Source of the DNA: Pseudonocardia sp. CNS-139
GTDB taxonomy: Bacteria; Actinomycetota; Actinomycetes; Mycobacteriales; Pseudonocardiaceae
Length of the DNA: 64,000 nt
Direction: 5' to 3'
Assembly (NCBI GenBank): GCA_001942415.1
Contig: MKJX01000206.1
Coordinates: forward strand, 62,001-126,000
Part shown: piece by piece, positions 61,554-64,000 of the stretch
How positions within the stretch are numbered: the stretch's first letter is position 1
Layout: the number at the start of each line of letters is the position of its first letter
Position numbers and translations under genes: made by a program
The notes under the pieces: generated by a model
Seen by the model: only the letters and a program-made list of their open reading frames with translations
Database searches by the model: none
Told to the model about the DNA's origin: nothing

Positions 61554-64000
61554 GTGATCGAGCTCGTCGCCCTCGACGGCACCGAGCTGTTCGTCGAGGG
61601 GCCCGGCGGGGGAGCGCGGCAGGTCGTGCGCGTGCGGCTGCGGGCCGGGGCCGGGGTGGCGCGGACGGCCGTGCGGCTGGAGCTGCGCGGCGCCGGCGTG
61701 GTGGCCGACGCGGCCGAGGTGCTGGTGGACGAGCCGGGGGAGCGGGTCGTCGAGCTCGCCGCCGCGCTGCCCGGCCGGCCCGGTGACCTCGTGCCCGTCG
61801 AGGTGCGTTGCCGTGCCGAGTCGGACGGGGGTGCGGAGTCGACCCGGTCCCTCACGGCGGAGGTGGCCGTCGCGGAGCCCGGGTGGACCGTGCACCTGGT
61901 GCCGCACTTCCACGTCGACGCCGTCTGGTGGAACACCCAGGCCGCCACCGTGAGCGAGTGGGCGCACCGGCAGTGGTCGGCGGCACCGCAGCTGCCGTTC
62001 CAGCGGTCGGCGTTCGACGTGCTCGACGCGCACCTCGACCGGGCCGAGCGTGATCCCGACTACCGTTTCGTCGTCGCCGAGGTCGACTACCTGAAGCCCT
62101 ACCGCGACCGGTTCCCGTGGCGGCGCCCGCTGATCGCGCGGCTGCTGGCCGGAGGGCGCCTGGAGGTCGTCGGCGGCTGCTACAACGAGCCCCAGACGTC
62201 GCTGGTGTCGGTGGAGACGACCCGGCGGGCGATCCGGCACGGGCTCGCCTACCAGCGCGACGTCGTCGGCGCCGACGTGCGGACCGCCTGGCAGCTCGAC
62301 GTGTTCGGCCACGCGCCGCAGTACCCGGGGCTGCTCGCCGGGGCCGGGCTCGACCGGGCCGTGTTCGCCCGTGGGCCCTTCCACCAGTGGGGCCCGCTCG
62401 CGGACGGGCCCTTCGACCTCCCGGCCGAGCGTGGGGACGTCGAGTTCCCGGCCGAGTTCCGCTGGGCGGCGCCGTCGGGCGGGTCGGTCGTGACGCACTA
62501 CCTGTCGGCGCACTACACGGCAGGACACCGGCTCGACGCCTGCGAGACCCTCGAGGAGGCGTTCGAGGCCGTCCACGGGTTGCTGGGGCTCCTGCGCCGC
62601 CGGGCCGCGGGCCGGTCGGTGCTGGTCCCGGTGGGCACGGACCTCGCGCCCCCGGACCGCTGGGTGACCGAGGTGGTGCGGCGCTGGCCGTACCTGTGGC
62701 CGAAGGTGCGCTGCTCCACGCCGCGCACGGCGCTGGCCCACCTGGAACCGGCCGCACTCGCCGTGCAGACCCGGGACATGAACCCGGTCTACCCCGGCAA
62801 GGAGGTGACCCACGTCGGGCTGAAACAGGCGAACGCGGCCTGCGAGGCGTTGCTGCGCGACGCGGAGACGTTCACGGCGCTCGTGCCCGGGGCGCCACGG
62901 CAGGCCGCGGAGCTGGACCGCGCCGACCGGCTGCTGGTCTACGGCGCCCACCACGACGCGGTCACCGGCACCTGCTCCGACCAGGTCTACCTCGACCTGC
63001 TCGCGGGCTGGCGGGAGGCCCACGACCTGGCCGCGGGGGCCCTCGCCGGCGCGCTCGACGGCCTCGGCGCGCCGGGTGACGTCGTCGTCGCGAACCCGCT
63101 CCCGCGCACGCGCACCGACGTCGTCACCGTGGAGGTCGACGCGCTGCCCGGGGGCTGGCCGGGGATCTCGCTGCGGGCCGGCGGCCGGGACGTCCCGTTC
63201 GTCGCCGAGCGGGTCGCGACGCGCCCGGACGGAACGGTGCGGGCGGCCGTGCTCACCGCCGTCGTGCCGGACGTGCCCGGGCTCGGGTCCCGGACCCTGC
63301 GGATCGGACCCGGCCCGCAGCTGCCCGGCTGGACCGAGGCGCCGGGCGACACGATCGCGAACGAGACCTTCCTGCTGTCCGCCGCCGGGACCGGCACGAG
63401 CGGCGGGGTCGCAGTGACCTCGTGCGTCGACCGCCGCAGCGGGCAGGAGCTGCTCGGCCCCGGCGGCGTCGAGCTGGTCGCCTACGAGGAACTGGCCACC
63501 CACCCCGACTTCGGGGAAGGCCCGTGGCACCTGCTGCCGACCGGCGCCTCGGCGGGCGCCCGGGCCACACGGGCCCGGCGGCTGGTCAGCCCGGTCGGCG
63601 AGCGTCTCGAGCTGACCGGCGTCGAGCCCGCGTTCGCCCACCGCCGCACGTTCACGTGCTGGCGCGGCGTCGAGCGGGTCGACGCGGAGGTCGCGGTGCA
63701 GGACTGGACGGCGGTCGACACCCTCCTGCGCAGCCGCTGGGCGCTCGACGTGCCGGGCGCGCTGCCGGTCGTGGACGTCGGCGAGGCCGTGCTCGGCCGG
63801 GGGTTCGCGTTCCCGGACTCCGACGTGCGGGAGCACCCCTGGACCCTCGACACCGCCGCCCACACCTGGTTCGGCCTCGGGTCGACGGTGCGGGTGCGGT
63901 TCGCGGACGGCACCGCGCGGCCGATCGGAACGGCGGACGTGGTCGTGCCCGACGAGGCTGCCGCGGCCGCGCCCGGTCTCGCGGCGATGCTGGCCGCGCT
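61554..64000 (+). CDS. Glycoside hydrolase family 38 alpha-mannosidase, cut by window edge
   Basis: At least 815 residues in one open frame that runs off the right end. An N-terminal beta domain (about 100 residues) precedes the GH38 catalytic domain: HLVPHFHVDAVWWNTQ holds the zinc-binding HxHxD-type motif, AEVDYLKPYRDRFP follows, EVVGGCYNEPQTSLVSVETT is the EPD-like region, and TAWQLDVFGHAPQYPGLLAG carries the nucleophile Asp. LLVYGAHHDAVTGTCSDQVY gives the next zinc-ligand segment. The C-terminal domain continues beyond the window. GTG 61554 lies 11 bases after the PhyH stop, so it is cotranscribed with the oxygenases, suggesting a glycosylated substrate. No frame break is seen. Confidence 0.9.
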   Translation, partial: MIELVALDGTELFVEGPGGGARQVVRVRLRAGAGVARTAVRLELRGAGVVADAAEVLVDEPGERVVELAAALPGRPGDLVPVEVRCRAESDGGAESTRSLTAEVAVAEPGWTVHLVPHFHVDAVWWNTQAATVSEWAHRQWSAAPQLPFQRSAFDVLDAHLDRAERDPDYRFVVAEVDYLKPYRDRFPWRRPLIARLLAGGRLEVVGGCYNEPQTSLVSVETTRRAIRHGLAYQRDVVGADVRTAWQLDVFGHAPQYPGLLAGAGLDRAVFARGPFHQWGPLADGPFDLPAERGDVEFPAEFRWAAPSGGSVVTHYLSAHYTAGHRLDACETLEEAFEAVHGLLGLLRRRAAGRSVLVPVGTDLAPPDRWVTEVVRRWPYLWPKVRCSTPRTALAHLEPAALAVQTRDMNPVYPGKEVTHVGLKQANAACEALLRDAETFTALVPGAPRQAAELDRADRLLVYGAHHDAVTGTCSDQVYLDLLAGWREAHDLAAGALAGALDGLGAPGDVVVANPLPRTRTDVVTVEVDALPGGWPGISLRAGGRDVPFVAERVATRPDGTVRAAVLTAVVPDVPGLGSRTLRIGPGPQLPGWTEAPGDTIANETFLLSAAGTGTSGGVAVTSCVDRRSGQELLGPGGVELVAYEELATHPDFGEGPWHLLPTGASAGARATRARRLVSPVGERLELTGVEPAFAHRRTFTCWRGVERVDAEVAVQDWTAVDTLLRSRWALDVPGALPVVDVGEAVLGRGFAFPDSDVREHPWTLDTAAHTWFGLGSTVRVRFADGTARPIGTADVVVPDEAAAAAPGLAAMLAA

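Noticed and set aside
61476-63863. A 795-codon minus-strand open frame opposite the mannosidase
   Set aside because: Composition is that of an antisense shadow, while the plus strand carries all GH38 motifs without a break.

Overview
The window is very GC-rich, most start/stop codons of consecutive genes overlap (ATGA, GTGA, TGATG), and the gene families are typical of a soil actinomycete. The mix (MerR/CPBP unit, SSS-type organic acid catabolism, Rieske/LLM catabolic islands, thiazoline NRPS) resembles Pseudonocardiales, but the sequence alone does not fix the genus. No tRNA, rRNA, CRISPR array or intact insertion sequence was recognised.

Layout. 1-13.4 kb: a metallophore locus. Two NRPS genes on the minus strand (aryl carrier - Cy-A-PCP - Cy-A-PCP, then docking - Cy-A-methyltransferase running off the left edge) diverge from an aryl-AMP ligase with salicylate-type pocket residues, a DegT aminotransferase and a tautomerase. 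A Zur-like box lies in the divergent promoter. 13.6-17.4 kb: a PPOX-fold protein and a MerR regulator with a CPBP protease and a DUF3159 membrane protein; the last three share the same 19-bp-spacer promoter/operator. 17.4-22.3 kb: a decayed siderophore-binding-protein remnant, a nested inverted repeat, and a TetR regulator divergent from a heterodimeric ABC exporter. 22.4-26.3 kb: histidine kinase, response regulator, esterase, DUF4331 protein. 26.3-34.6 kb: a tightly coupled minus-strand operon (DUF485, SSS symporter, citrate-synthase-like protein, two acyl-CoA ligases, two enoyl-CoA hydratases, internal IclR regulator) for uptake and CoA-dependent breakdown of an organic acid.

35-44.1 kb: two NtaA/DszA-type flavin monooxygenases, a complete Dpp/Opp-type ABC importer and a GntR/HutC regulator. 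44.1-46.6 kb: hydrolase, membrane protein, TcmP-like methyltransferase. 46.8-48.9 kb: an ADH-synthase-like aldolase and a DHQ-synthase-II-like enzyme, the pair used for 3-amino-4-hydroxybenzoate, behind a DtxR/IdeR-like iron box. 48.8-51.6 kb: TsaD and peptide deformylase coupled behind a palindrome, then a broken MNIO (DUF692) pair. 52.1-64 kb: a catabolic island with a cupin-XRE regulator, two PhyH oxygenases, an LLM monooxygenase, an NMT1-type ABC importer with a fused double permease, a Rieske oxygenase, a SnoaL protein and an alpha-mannosidase running off the right edge; two copies of one 7-3-7 operator link its parts.

A major caveat is that more than half of the larger genes are interrupted by single-base frame breaks, some in compensating pairs, while the protein sequence continues intact in another frame. 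This looks like consensus error rather than gene decay, so such genes are reported as one CDS with the break noted.
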